DNA of 64,000 bases, from positions 124,001 through 188,000 of the forward strand of contig JAOWBW010001447.1 of NCBI GenBank assembly GCA_026119855.1, read 5' to 3'. This stretch comes from Campanula takesimana. Lineage: Eukaryota > Streptophyta > Magnoliopsida > Asterales > Campanulaceae. This document shows, piece by piece, positions 31,464 to 43,500 of this stretch; within the stretch, counting starts at the first letter, position 1; the number at the start of each line of letters is the position of its first letter. The translations under genes and the position numbers were made by a program. The notes below the pieces were generated by a model. It ran no database searches and was not told the DNA's origin. It saw only the letters and a list, made by a program, of their open reading frames with translations.

Positions 31464-32343
31464 AACACTACCAAAGAGTATTCCTTGAAGAAAAACGTTT
31501 TCTTCCATTCCCAATTTCTTCAACAACTCAGTTTTTTCTTCATTTCTTTGGTGCTCATTTTCGTTATACGCATTCAACAGCACAATTTTTTGTAATCTCA
31601 ACTCGTTGAGATCATAAACAATTGTGTTGTTTATTTTTATTTTTATTTTTTCCAATTTTCCCTTTTTATGTATAATAAATTTCTCTCCTCTGTGAGAGCC
31701 GTTGTTTTTTCTCCATTGTGGAAGCCGTTGTTTTCTCTCCTCTGTGAGAGCCTGTGTTTCTTTGTTCTATGTTTGTTGTTTTTTCGTCTTAAAATGATGG
31801 CGATTGCATTTTCGCACTATGAAGTGGATGCCGATGGTCTTACTGCACAACGATGGTTCGCGGATTTTGAGATATGTGGTGGGCGTTTCCTCGTCAACCC
31901 GAATTCTTTATATCAAGTGTTAAGCGCAAAATATTACCAAAGAGGAGATTTTTTAAATGCCGGATTAAGGCAGTGTGCTTGTAATCTCTTTGACTCTTTC
32001 CTTTGTATATATTTCTAGCTATTTTGTAGAAATTAGACTAGGGCAAACACGGCTTGTAACTTGTATGTATGCGGCTCCCCTCATTTGTGAATAAACCGAG
32101 AGAAATTCCTCCATTCATTTGTGTGAATTCCAACTCAATGTCCAAGTTTTATTTGGAGTGGAAATCGATTGTCTCAAGATTTGGACCGAAAATATTGTTG
32201 TTGTTGGTTAAGCAATGCAACTACTATTGTTATTTGGGGTGAGCCTCCAGTCTATGTGGTGTGCCATCTCTTTTTAACTTGTGAATAAAATTGGCTTCTC
32301 GTTTGCTCAAAAAAAAAAAAAAAAAAAAAACACTACCAAAGAG
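31464..32343 (+). mobile_element. Internally deleted LINE with poly(A) tail and ~21-bp TSD
   Basis: Bounded by AACACTACCAAAGAG at 31464-31478 and 32329-32343; the match extends to ATTCC with one mismatch. The right copy follows a tail of about 23 A (32309-32330) preceded by GTGAATAAAATTGGC. Inside, a short plus-strand frame (about 31797-31965) carries the LINE block VNPNSLYQVLSAKYYQRGDFLNAGL-like (cut here to NPNSLYQVLSAKYYQRGDF) that normally follows the reverse transcriptase. It then runs straight into a non-coding 3' tail. Repeated TCTCCTCTGTGAGAGCC motifs precede it. Most of both LINE ORFs is missing, so the element is non-autonomous. Confidence 0.85.
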
Positions 32344-32445
32344 AATTCCGAAAAGAAAAATAAATCATTAAAATAGTTGAATAGTCAAAAGAGACTATCA
32401 TCTTCGACTTCGAGACGGAAGGAGTATTACTTTAAAGAGTGTGTT

Positions 32446-32619
32446 TTGGGGGAAACTAGTTCTTCCATAAGTTATAAAAAGTCCTGTTTTTTGTTTTTTT
32501 TTACCCTTATACCCTAATCATGAAATCCTAAAACCTAAACCTGAAACTCCAAACCCTAAACCTTAAACCCTATAAAAACATGATTTTTTTATAACTTATG
32601 GAGGAACTAGTTCCCCCAA
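32446..32619. mobile_element. Short MITE with TTGGGGGAACTAG termini and telomere-like core
   Basis: Left TTGGGGGAAACTAGTTC...CCATAAGTTATAAAAA mirrors right TATAACTTATGGAGGAACTAGTTCCCCCAA, about 38 bp each. The centre (32525-32573) is degenerate CCCTAAA-like repeat. Confidence 0.8.
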
Positions 32620-32659
32620 TATTTTCTCTACTTTAAAATTTAAATTAGTTCTAGAAACC

Positions 32660-33072
32660 GGTTAATTGTCCTTCTTAAGCCATGGAGGAGGAGCTTACTG
32701 ATCATGATTTAGGCAAAGTATGATTATATGACACTGTATGTTCGTCATGGTGAATCTCATTTGTCCTAATTAAATTAAACATGTTTGAAGGCAAGAAATA
32801 ATTAAAAGCATAATATATGAACTAGAAAGTTCAAAAGTATGAAATTAAAATATGATACCAACACGTGGTCGTTTAGTCTCCAATTGTGTTATTTGGTGGG
32901 TCATCAAAATAACCAAAAATTGACTACTAAAAGCTAACCAAATAGGGATGGAAGGTTGTAGATACAAACAGTTTATAGCTTAGTCACATAACAATTTTCA
33001 TTATTGTCAATAATGCATTTACACACTTTTTAGACAATTTCCCAACCAAGTTTTGGTCCTTTCAACTTAAAA
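32660..33072. other. Spacer without recognized feature
   Basis: AT-rich, no coding signal, no inverted termini found. Confidence 0.35.
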
Positions 33073-33074
33073 GC

Positions 33075-33561
33075 ATACTCCCACCGTACGAACCTAATCG
33101 CTACCAAAGTGCGAATGTACAGAAATTTAAAAAATACTCCCTCCTCCGTACCAAAATGATATTTACACTTTTTTCGACGTTATTACGAAAAAATTTTGAG
33201 CAATGGTTTTAGATTGATTTAATTATCATAATGAAAATCTAAAACTTGTTATCGATAGTGTTGTTGATGGTGGGTCAATAACAAGTTTTGGATTTTTATT
33301 ATGATAATTAAATTAATTTAAAATCATTGCTCAAAATTTCTTCGTAGTAACGTTGAAAAAAGTGTGAAGATCATTTTGGGACGGAGTGAGTATGTTAGAA
33401 AAGTAAGTGTTATGAGTGGATATGAGAGAGAAAATAAGTTAGTGGATAGTTGTTTTGAGTGGGTAAGAGAGAAAAAAATTGAACATTTTAGGTAGGTAGC
33501 AATTAGTATGACATGCCCACAACGAAAATAAGTAGCGATTAGTTTGAAATAGAACGAGTAA
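33075..33561. mobile_element. Outer Stowaway-like MITE, split by a nested MITE
   Basis: Left TACTCCCACCGTACGAACCTAATCGCTAC mirrors right GTAGCGATTAGTTTGAAATAGAACGAGTA. It is interrupted by 33135-33392. Confidence 0.75.
33135..33392. mobile_element. Inner Stowaway-like foldback MITE
   Basis: TACTCCCTCCTCCGTACCAAAATGAT mirrors ATCATTTTGGGACGGAGTGAGTA. The central arms (AATCTAAAACTTGTTATCG...AACAAGTTTTGGATTTTTAT) are also inverted. Confidence 0.85.
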
Positions 33562-34179
33562 ATCACTGCTACTACTGATTAAATAGTATACTGTAAGTGC
33601 ATAAATTTAATTTTTAAATATTTATTTTTGCAAGAATAAAGTTATTGGAATTTTTTTTGACATAAAACATTTAGCGAGAGTTTTTCACAAAAAAAATCTT
33701 TAATTTCGCAGCAAAAAATCTTGAAATCGATATTCATTAATGGGTGGAAAAAGTAACAATTATTAACAAAATGTGTCGCGTGACCAAATTGCAACTATTA
33801 TAGAAGTTATATAGTGAATTCATCGGGTGCAACAATCCCACGTCCTACACTCCCGTCAAATATAAATGTCTAAAAGAAATTCAAATTTGTTCTTATTAAA
33901 TAGTGACTTTATATGGCAGCTTTTAAGACTTGATTGTGTATGCTGAATCGTGCCGAATTAAGGCGGTGAAATTGACACTAAAAGTTGGACGCTCCACTAA
34001 TTTTGTGCCACTCCTCCCAAGGATGACAGATTAGGAAGTCAGTTTAGTGACTTTATATTGCAGCTTTGAAGTCACGATTTCAATATTAGTGCATTTAGTT
34101 CTTGTTAATTTTGGACTTGATAGGAACTGGGCAAATTTAGAACGATCATATAAAAAGTTGTTACGCATTATAAATAAAA

Positions 34180-34263
34180 GTCAGGATGGCCGAGTGGTCT
34201 AAGGCGCCAGACTCAAGTTCTGGTTCTCGTAAGAGAGCGTGGGTTCAAATCCCACTTCTGACA
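34180..34263 (+). tRNA. tRNA-Leu(CAA)
   Basis: Class II tRNA of 84 nt. The acceptor stem GTCAGGA pairs with TTCTGAC plus discriminator A. The A box TGGCCGAGTGGTCTAAGG and B box GGTTCAAATCC are present, as is a long variable arm. Anticodon CAA lies at 34214-34216 in the loop ACTCAAGTT, with no intron. An upstream TATAAATAA (about 34169) and downstream T-runs (34264-34267 and 34270-34280) fit plant pol III genes. It matches nuclear-type tRNA-Leu(CAA), and nothing suggests it is decayed. Confidence 0.93.
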
Positions 34264-34269
34264 TTTTAG

Positions 34270-34281
34270 CTTTTTTTTTTT
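34270..34281 (+). terminator. RNA polymerase III terminator of tRNA-Leu
   Basis: A run of T residues directly after the tRNA, with a shorter TTTT at 34264 as first stop. Confidence 0.75.
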
Positions 34282-35148
34282 TGTTACGAGTTTGTACATG
34301 CCTGATGCCACACTCTAATTCAAAACAACAATACAATTATTACACCTCATTTTATAAATCACTTTTTTTGTAGTCATCTTTTATAACTTTATTATTTCTC
34401 ATATTTAACCTTATTATTCACTCACATTTCATTGTCAATCCTCAATTAAGTTTTGGAGCAAGTAAAGCTTCAACTTCTAGTAATAGGACTATCAGATGGC
34501 GCGGGACGTCTATAAGCGATTTCTGGAGAGGCATATATCATTCGCTGTAATATGTTTCAATCGTGGTGAAACTCCACAGTGATTTGTAAGTAGATATGTA
34601 ATAGACTCAATAGGAGTTTGTAACACGATGTCAATTGCCTTGGATAAATGATATGTAAACTAGCTTGTTAGAAAGAAAAAAAAGTAAGTATTAAAAATTG
34701 TATGAATTTTTATTATATTTACTTATAAACTTTTGATTTTGCAAGTATATATAATAAATAGAGAAAAATATTTGGTAAAAATATATTTAAGGACAAAGTT
34801 TTTTGCAACAATGTCATACATTTTGAGCCAATTCCATTTTTCTTTTTTCTTTTTTAAATGGACATCATTTAAGAGGTAGAAGGAGTATATATATTTTAAT
34901 CCAATGTGACATTATTTTTTGAACGATAGTCTAATGTACATTAAGATTACAAGAAAAGGGATTTTCCAAATTAATGACTATTTATTTCCGTTTTGAGGGA
35001 TCCGTACAATGATTACTTACTCAAAATGTTCAATCTACTCTATCCTACACCCTCACAACAACTATTCACTTTACTTTCTCTCCAACCCACTCAGAACACT
35101 TGCTTTTCCATATATTTTCTTAATTTTCGGGTATTCAGTTTTAACAGC
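34282..35148. other. Spacer without recognized gene
   Basis: AT-rich. Only a MITE-like right end (AAATGGACATCATTTAAGAGGTAGAAGGAGTA near 34856-34888, split here by description) is suggestive. Confidence 0.3.
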
Positions 35149-35388
35149 TACTCCCTCCGTTTCATGTCACTTGAGACTTATTTCCTTTTTCGTCTGTTTC
35201 ACATCACTTGAGACTTATTTCCTTTTTCGTCTGTTTCACATCACTTGAGACTACACAAAATGGTAAAGAATCTTTACTATTCATCCCACTCATTCTCTCA
35301 CATACTTTACTTTTACACTCACAACACCAATCAAATTACTATTCCTCCCACTCATCTCTCTCCTATTTAATTTTTCATGCTCACAAAC

Positions 35389-38300
35389 TGTAACGCCCAT
35401 CCTTAATCTCGTTAAATATTTGACTTATTTGTTAAATTCTTGACATGCTTGTTAAATTCTTGACTAGCATATTTATATGCTATTTTATTTGAGTTAATTA
35501 TTTAATTACTTTAGAAAATTAGGGTGGTTAAATGTCAAAGTTGAAACTTTAGGGGCCTTTTTGTCAAAGTTAGAACTTGAGGGGCCTAGCGGCAATTCTT
35601 GGAAAGTTCCAAGTATATAATGTTGGTTGCCTGAGAAAGGCAATTCATATTCTCAAGCTTTCTCGTTCTTTCCTCTGTTCCATAGAAGGGAGTTCAATTT
35701 TACCCTATTCTCGATTCCTCGCGATTAATTATCACTCTGTTCGTGATTCTGGTCCCGGATAAATACTTGTGGCGCTGAGTAGAGCGTTTCCTGCCGAACA
35801 GAAATTAATTTGGGTCAACTTGATTTTTGACTAGGTAAGTTATTGACTCCCCCTTACTTGTAATAACATGCATATATGTTATTCCCGCTACTTGTTCTTG
35901 TTAAAATTGTGTTTTGGGCAATTTTCGTGATACTTGTGAATTTGGGACGAAGGGAGTATTCGTATAATAACAAGCATGAATAGCACCTGGGAAATTCTTG
36001 AAAAGTATTGAAAAAAATTACACTCCTATTCGTGAGACGGTAAAATAGTAACTTGATTTAAATATTATTAGAAAAATTGTACCATTATTTGTGGTACGGG
36101 AAAATGAATGGAAGTATCCCTAAATGGGCATATTAGTATAATATAAAATTGTACTTATACTTTTGGGTCGGTGAAATATTAAATTGAAATAAAAAGAAAT
36201 TGTCCTATTATTTATGGGACGGTAAAAGAAATGAATTGAGCCTGAAATAATGTTTTGGGTATTGCCTAAGAGTTAGTAAAAGTTACTCCTACGCTTGGGA
36301 CGGGAAATTTCTTAGCCTGGGAAAGAAATAAAAATTTCGCACCCGCCCATCTTTCTGAAAGGTTTTTCAAAGGAATTGACCTGCTTGTGTGCGACCGCAC
36401 AGGCCATTTTAGGCGACCGCACAGTTACCTGAAGAACAAAATGTTGTTTAAAGTTTGTATAAGTTGGAAGTAACTCTAGTTAAGGTATATAACCTTAGTA
36501 TAAGATGTCCTAGCAAGTGTTGTGACACCTTAGGGGCATCAGAACTTGGTCTTAAACATGAATACTCATTTAATTAAAATGAGAACTTAGTCTTGTACAT
36601 GGACACTTATAGAACTCAAATGAGAACTTAAGTATAAGAGTAACAACTCTTTTATATGTCTTGAAAGTGCTATGAACAAGCACTTATGTGTTATACTTGT
36701 CTTGAAGCCAATGATTGTGTACCTTAGGGGCATTAAAACAATGACTTGAGATTGAATATCTTATGTAGGGGATTATGAACTTGTAAGTATGAGTGGTATA
36801 GCTCATTTACTTAATTTGAACCCGAAGCATTCTTGGTCTAGGTTTAGGGTACTACCCTAGATGGCCTAGATGAGTGTTGTAGAACACTCTAGTACTGAAA
36901 AATAGTCCCTTTGTGAACAAATGAAACGTGGACTTGAATCATAATTAAATGATAACTTGAATATAAGAGTAATAACTCTTTTATGTGTCTTGAAGTCAAT
37001 GTTTGTGTACCTTAGGGACACCAACTAATGTCTAGAGCTTGAATGTCCTAAGAAAAGAATTGGAAAATAATTCGTGAAAGATGTATAATTCATCTTCCTA
37101 GCTTGAACTTGAAGTATAAGATAATTAACTCTTGTACATGTTTAATCATCCAAAGAAATGGATTGAGAACTTGGATATAAGATGATAAGATCTTGTATAT
37201 GTATTGAATGTCCTGAATGTCTTGAATGTCTTGAATGTCTTGAATGTCCTGAATGTCTTGAATGTCTTAAGATGAGACAGTAACTTGAAGTATAAGACAA
37301 TAAAATCTCGTACATGACTTGAACATCCAAATAATTGGATTAAGACTTGAATATAAGATTATAAAATCTTGTACGTGCCTTGACACCAATATAGGTGTAT
37401 GGTAATAAACTTGAAAGAGTCTTGATGTGTATATGCGAATCTTGCATATATTTACTTGATAGAATGTGGCTTCTTGACTGATTGGTACATGGTATGAATA
37501 ACCAAAGAATTGGGTTATGGAACTAGATAGAGAATGATTAACTCTACTACATACTTGAACTTGATACGTGTATATTGGAAGTGCTATAAATAAGCACTAA
37601 AGTGTAAATGATTTAGTTTTTAATCGTGTATATACTCAATGAAGTATATAAAATATAAAGAAGATATCTTGTCTTGAAATGGGTTCCTAAAGAAAATAGG
37701 GACTAGTGTAATATGAAGATAATTCATATAATCGTGAATACTACGATTTAAGTAATAAGAATAACTACAGAACACAATATGTGTTAGAAAATGTATTCGA
37801 TTACTAACGATACATATACGTGAGATATGACTGTGATTGGGTATGATGTGACCTATTCTACTACGTGTTTAGAGTCTAAGGTATTGGGCTCTATTTGATA
37901 GTAAGGGTATCGTGATAGACACTTTAATGTGTTAAACGTGATATGAATATGTACGTACAAACTTGGCATGTGACAAAGTGATATAGAATGATATACCCTA
38001 CTACTTATTTGAGGTCTGTTATTAATAGACTCTAACTTGGATTGACCGTGTTATATGGACACCCTACGTGCCATTGATTAGATTGATTTGTCTTCACAAT
38101 GATTGAGTACGTGTACTTGTATTCTCGTGAGCACATGATATATGATTACATGGTGCATATTCTCGTGAGCACATGATACATGATTACATGGTGCATAAAG
38201 ACTGGTCCACTAATATGGGACTTAGTTCTATTCTCGTAGTTCAAGTAAACATCTACTTGTGCATTCTTGTGTGAGTCCAGCTGGTTCTCCTTGCTTGTTC

Positions 38301-39288
38301 AAAAATATATAGGTTCACGCTTGTCGCGAGAGCTGGGGTTTAAGTGACAATCGGGTCCCTATGTATTTCCGCCTGACCCCTTACTACCGGCCATAGTAAG
38401 GGCATAGCTTCCTTGGTTGGAGCAATAAGCCTGACCTAAGTGAATGCTAACTCCTGTCTTGAACACCACGTTGATCTTGTTCTTGTGGATGACACTGGTT
38501 ACCAGGTCTTCTTATATACTGCACAACAGTTCTTGTTCTTGTTCTTGGTTGTCCTCAGCTAGAAAAGCATCGACAACAAATGGTATTCTTGGGAGGAATA
38601 AGGAAGGATTCAGGTACAATGCGTGATAGGCCTATGTGCATCTTGGTGAGCTGGTCTAGCCTCTCACACTACTTGACTACTTGTTACCTGATCATATCTT
38701 GAGCTTGATTACTTGTTGAGTTGGCTTAGCCTCTCCTATACTTGTTCCTTGATGATACTTGATATATGATTACTTGAGTATCTATTTGAATTGCATGATA
38801 ACATGTCATATAGTTGCATGTTAATAGCTTACTGAGATTTATCTCACCCTTTATTTGTTTAATTGTCCCCCCCCCCCCAGGAAAGCAGGGGATAGTACGC
38901 AGTGAGGCTCGATTTAGCTGGGAACTTACTCAGCAGGATATTCTTGTTCGAAGTTAGTGTCCTTTTATATTTTGGTAAGGACGATCTTGTATGAGTTAAT
39001 AAACTCTGGGCTTGTATTGGGGTAGTATTTGTTGTCCTTAGATAGTTCTTGATGCCAGCTTATTTGCTAGGCATGTCTTCCGCTGTATATAACCTTGTTT
39101 GGTTTTAATTTTCTTGGTCTAAAACTCGTGTGAGCTATCTTAGCTCCCTACTCTTGAGTATACATATCATGTCAGTTTTTGTTTTTAACAGGTATTGTTC
39201 ATGTTTCCCGTCAGTTTCTTGTTTCTTGTTAATTACGCGCACCAGGTTCGAGGTTCTATTAGGGAATCCCGGGACTTGGGGCGTGTCA
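35389..39288 (+). repeat. 5' LTR of the LARD element (3900 bp)
   Basis: Contains a 9-bp tandem repeat (TGAATGTCT, seven units at 37204-37266), a duplicated ATTCTCGTGAGCACATGAT block (38132-38202) and a C-run at 38869-38878. It lacks 39 bp that the 3' LTR has after AATTTCGCA (36340 region). A fossil MITE end GGGACGAAGGGAGTA lies at 35944-35958. Confidence 0.93.
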
Positions 39289-39291
39289 GTG

Positions 39292-39303
39292 TGGTATCAG
39301 AGC
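39292..39303 (+). other. LARD primer binding site (initiator Met tRNA)
   Basis: TGGTATCAGAGC, three bases after the 5' LTR end. It is the classical plant initiator-Met site. Confidence 0.9.
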
Positions 39304-40563
39304 TATGGTTTAGCTCTTAGCCTGGATAGGGTCTATGGCCTAGGTTGGGTTAGTCTTGGGTGTGTTTTCGACGCCGAGTGCTTCGTTACTTGTTGTCATA
39401 CCAGGCATAGGACTGGTGTTGATAGTGTTGATCCAATCGGATTAGATGGTTTGAGAATCGAGAGCGCGAGTCTTTAAAGACTTAGGCGTATCTATCTTGT
39501 CTAGTGGACATTGTTTCGTGCTATATATGCATGCTTGTCCTTATCTCGTGAATTACGTGGAAGTGTATTCTCTAGTAAGAGACTACGTGCTTGATATTGT
39601 TATGAATAAGAGCTTGATAGAAGTGTGGGTGATAACACCCTATACGTTCTATGTTAATTTGGTCGTGTCACCGGTATGGGACATTGATGTGATACGTGCC
39701 ATGACTTGACTTTCTATGTGTTAGGTCATTCTTGTTTACCACAATAGATGGTAATTATTTCTATGCTAGTATGCTTGACTATATATGTGAGCATGATATA
39801 ATTATGTGTAATATTCATGTTCTGCATTGAGAGTTCGAACAGTGTTATCGAGATTGTACTGGGTATTTAACCTATGTGATTGACAGTGGAATTTCTACAC
39901 CAAACCAGATGGATGTATCCATTCTTGATGAGAAACTTGGATTATCTTGAGTTGTTACAGTGTGAATACAGTGCTGACATCTGGATTAATGTTCTTGACC
40001 TTGATTGAGTTAAAAGAGTTGAAGATTCAACTTGAGAAATTTCTTGATAGAGGATATATCTATGTTGAAGTGAGTATCTGTGTTGACCTATAAGTGGAAA
40101 CAACCAAGGTACGTGTGTTCTTGAGATTTCGTGGTCTTGTTAGAGATTCATGAATGAATTTCGAAGGCAGCTCCATTGTTAACTATTTGACACCGAGAGC
40201 TACATCTTTTGATGGATTGTCTTGATGGATTGATATACGTAAAGTCAGTTTTGAATATTGAAACGATGGATAACCACGACTTCAGTATCTGAGATTGCCT
40301 AGTGGATTTGACCAGTATTACAGTGATCTGGAGGATATGACCAGTTCTATTATTTTTAGTGGATATGTCAAGTTTCACCAATATAGTGGATTGACTAATC
40401 GAGTCTGCTTGACTTTATGTGTTTCGATGTTATAATTGATACCTCTAAATTGCATAGAATATTTGTGAGTATCTGTGCATAGTCGTGATGTTCTTGAGTT
40501 CTCTTTGCTGATTATATATGTTATAATCTTGATCTAGTAAAAATTCGAGGACGAATTTTCTTT

Positions 40564-40576
40564 AAGGTGGGGAGGA
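40564..40576 (+). other. LARD polypurine tract
   Basis: AAGGTGGGGAGGA directly before the 3' LTR TG, preceded by GAGGACGAATTTTCTTT as in Tekay/Del-type elements. Confidence 0.85.
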
Positions 40577-43500
40577 TGTAACGCCCATCCTTAATCTCGT
40601 TAAATATTTGACTTATTTGTTAAATTCTTGACATGCTTGTTAAATTCTTGACTATCATATTTATATGCTATTTTATTTGAGTTAATTATTTAATTACTTT
40701 AGAAAATTAGGGTGGTTAAATGTCAAAGTTGAAAGTTTAGGGGTCTTTTTGTCAAAGTTAGAACTTGAGGGGCCTAGCGGCAATTCTTGGAAAGTTCCAA
40801 GTATATAATGTTGGTTGCCTGAGAAAGGCAATTCATATTCTCAAGCTTTCTCGTTCTTTCCTCTGTTCCATAGAAGGGAGTTCAATTTTACCCTATTCTC
40901 GATTCCTCGCGATTAATTATCCATCTGTTCGTGATTCTGGTCTCGGATAAATACTTGTGGCGCTGAGTAGAGCGTTTCCTGCCGAACAGAAATTAATTTG
41001 GGTCAACTTGATTTTTGACTAGGTAAGTTATTGACTCCCCCTTACTTGTAATAACATGCATATATGTTATTCCCGCTACTTGTTCTTGTTAAAATTGTGT
41101 TTTGGGAAATTTTCGTGATACTTGTGAATTTGGGACGAAGGGAGTATTCGTATAATAACAAGCATGAATAGCACCTGGGAAATTCTTGAAAAGTATTGAA
41201 AAAAATTACACTCCTATTCGTGAAACGGTAAAATAGTAACTTGATTTAAATATTATTAGAAAAATTGTACCATTATTTGTGGTACGGGGAAATGAATGGA
41301 AGTATCCCTAAATGGGTATATTAGTATAATATAAAATTGTACTTATACTTTTGGGTTGGTGAAATATTAAATTGGAATAAAAGAAATTGTCCTATTATTT
41401 ATGGGACGGTAAAAGAAATGAATTGAGCCTGAAATAATGTTTTGGGTATTGCCTAAGAGTTAGTAAAAGTTACTCCTACGCTTGGGACGGGAAATTTCTT
41501 AGCCTGGGAAAGAAATAAAAATTTCGCATTTTGGTACCTTGTGCGACCGCACAAAAATCCTTGGGCGACCGCCCATCTTTCTGAAAGGTTTTTCAAAAGA
41601 ATTGACCTGCTTGTGTGCGACCGCACAGGCCATTTTAGGCGACCGCACAGTTACCTGAAGAACAAAATGTTGTTTAAAGTTTGTATAAGTTGGAAGTAAC
41701 TCTAGTTAAGGTATATAACCTTAGTATAAGATGTCCTAGCAAGTGTTGTGACACCTTAGGGGCATCAGAACTTGGTCTTAAACATGAATACTCATTTAAT
41801 TAAAATGAGAACTTAGTCTTGTACATGGACACTTATAGAACTCAAATGAGAACTTAAGTATAAGAGTAACAACTCTTTTATATGTCTTGAAAGTGCTATG
41901 AACAAGCACTTATGTGTTATACTTGTCTTGAAGCCAATGATTGTGTACCTTAGGGGCATTAAAACAATGACTTGAGATTGAATATCTTATGTAGGGGATT
42001 ATGAACTTGTAAGTATGACTGGTATAGCTCATTTACTTAATTTGAACCCGAAGTATTCTTGGTCTAGGTTTAGGGTACTACCCTAGATGGCCTAGATGAG
42101 TGTTGTAGAACACTCTAGTACTGAAAAATAGTCCCTTTGTGAACAAATGAAATGTGGACTTGAATCATAATTAAATGATAACTTGAATATAAGAGTAATA
42201 ACTCTTTTATGTGTCTTGAAGTCAATGTTTGTGTACCTTAGGGACACCAACTAATGTCTAGAGCTTGAATGTCCTAAGAAAAGAATTGGAAAATAATTCG
42301 TGAAAGATGTATAATTCATCTTCCTAGCTTGAACTTGAAGTATAAGATAATTAACTCTTATACATGTTTAATCATCCAAAGAAATGGATTGAGAACTTGG
42401 ATATAAGATGATAAGATCTTGTATATGTATTGAATGTCCTGAATGTCTTGAATGTGTTGAATATCTTGAATGTCCTGAATGTCTTGAATGTCTTAAGATG
42501 AGACAGTAACTTGAAGTATAAGACAATAAAATCTCGTACATGACTTGAACATCCAAATAATTGGATTAAGACTTGAATATAAGATTATAAAATCTTGTAC
42601 GTGCCTTGACACCAATATAGGTGTATGGTAATAAACTTGAAAGAGTCTTGATGTGTATATGCGAATCTTGCATATATTTACTTGATAGAATGTGGCTTCT
42701 TGATTGATTGGTACATGGTATGAATAACCAAAGAATTGGGTTATGGAACTAGATAGAGAATGATTAACTCTACTACATACTTGAACTTGATACGTGTATA
42801 TTGGAAGTGCTATAAATAAGCACTAAAGTGTAAATGAATTAGTTTTTAATCGTGTATATACTCAATGAAGTATATAAAATATAAAGAAGATATCTTGTCT
42901 TGAAATGGGTTCCTAAAGAAAATAGGGACTAGTGTAATATGAAGATAATTCATATAATCGTGAATACTACGATTTAAGTAATAAGAATAACTACAGAACA
43001 CAATATGTGTTAGAAAATGTATTTGATTACTAACGATACATATACGTGAGGTATGACTGTGATTGGGTATGATGTGACCTATTCTACTACGTGTTTAGAG
43101 TCTAAGGTATTGGGCTCTATTTGATAGTAAGGGTATCGTGATAGACACTTTAATGTGTTAAACGTGATATGAATATGTACGTGCAAACTTGGCATGTGAC
43201 AAAGTGATATAGAATGATATACCCTACTACTTATTTGAGGTCTGTTATTAATAGACTCTAACTTGGATTGACCGTGTTATATGGACACCCTACGTGCCAT
43301 TGATTAGATTGATTTGTCTTCACAATGATTGAGTACGTGTACTTGTATTCTCGTGAGCACATGATATATGATTACATGGTGCATATTCTCGTGAGCACAT
43401 GATACATGATTACATGGTGCATAAAGACTGGTCCACTAATATGGGACTTAGTTCTATTCTCGTAGTTCAAGTAAACATCTACTTGTGCATTCTTGTGTGA

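Larger units (their letters stand above)
39289..40576 (+). other. Non-coding interior of the LARD element
   Basis: 1288 bp between the LTRs. Frames are short, and none resembles gag, protease, RT, RNase H or integrase. It carries the PBS at its left and the polypurine tract at its right. Confidence 0.85.

Noticed and set aside
31389..31655. 88-codon minus-strand Lys/Glu/Leu-rich frame
   Set aside because: Overlaps the LINE insertion border and its target duplication; no family recognized.
37204..37268. Possible CRISPR-like or functional array of short repeats
   Set aside because: Contiguous 9-bp units without spacers, in a plant LTR; a simple minisatellite.
38444..38626. 60-codon frame, repeated at 43670-43855
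   Set aside because: Lies inside the LARD LTR and is present in both LTRs only because they are copies; no family match, no extension.
39497..39709. 70-codon frame in the LARD interior, considered as gag
   Set aside because: No gag, zinc-knuckle or coiled-coil pattern; too short.
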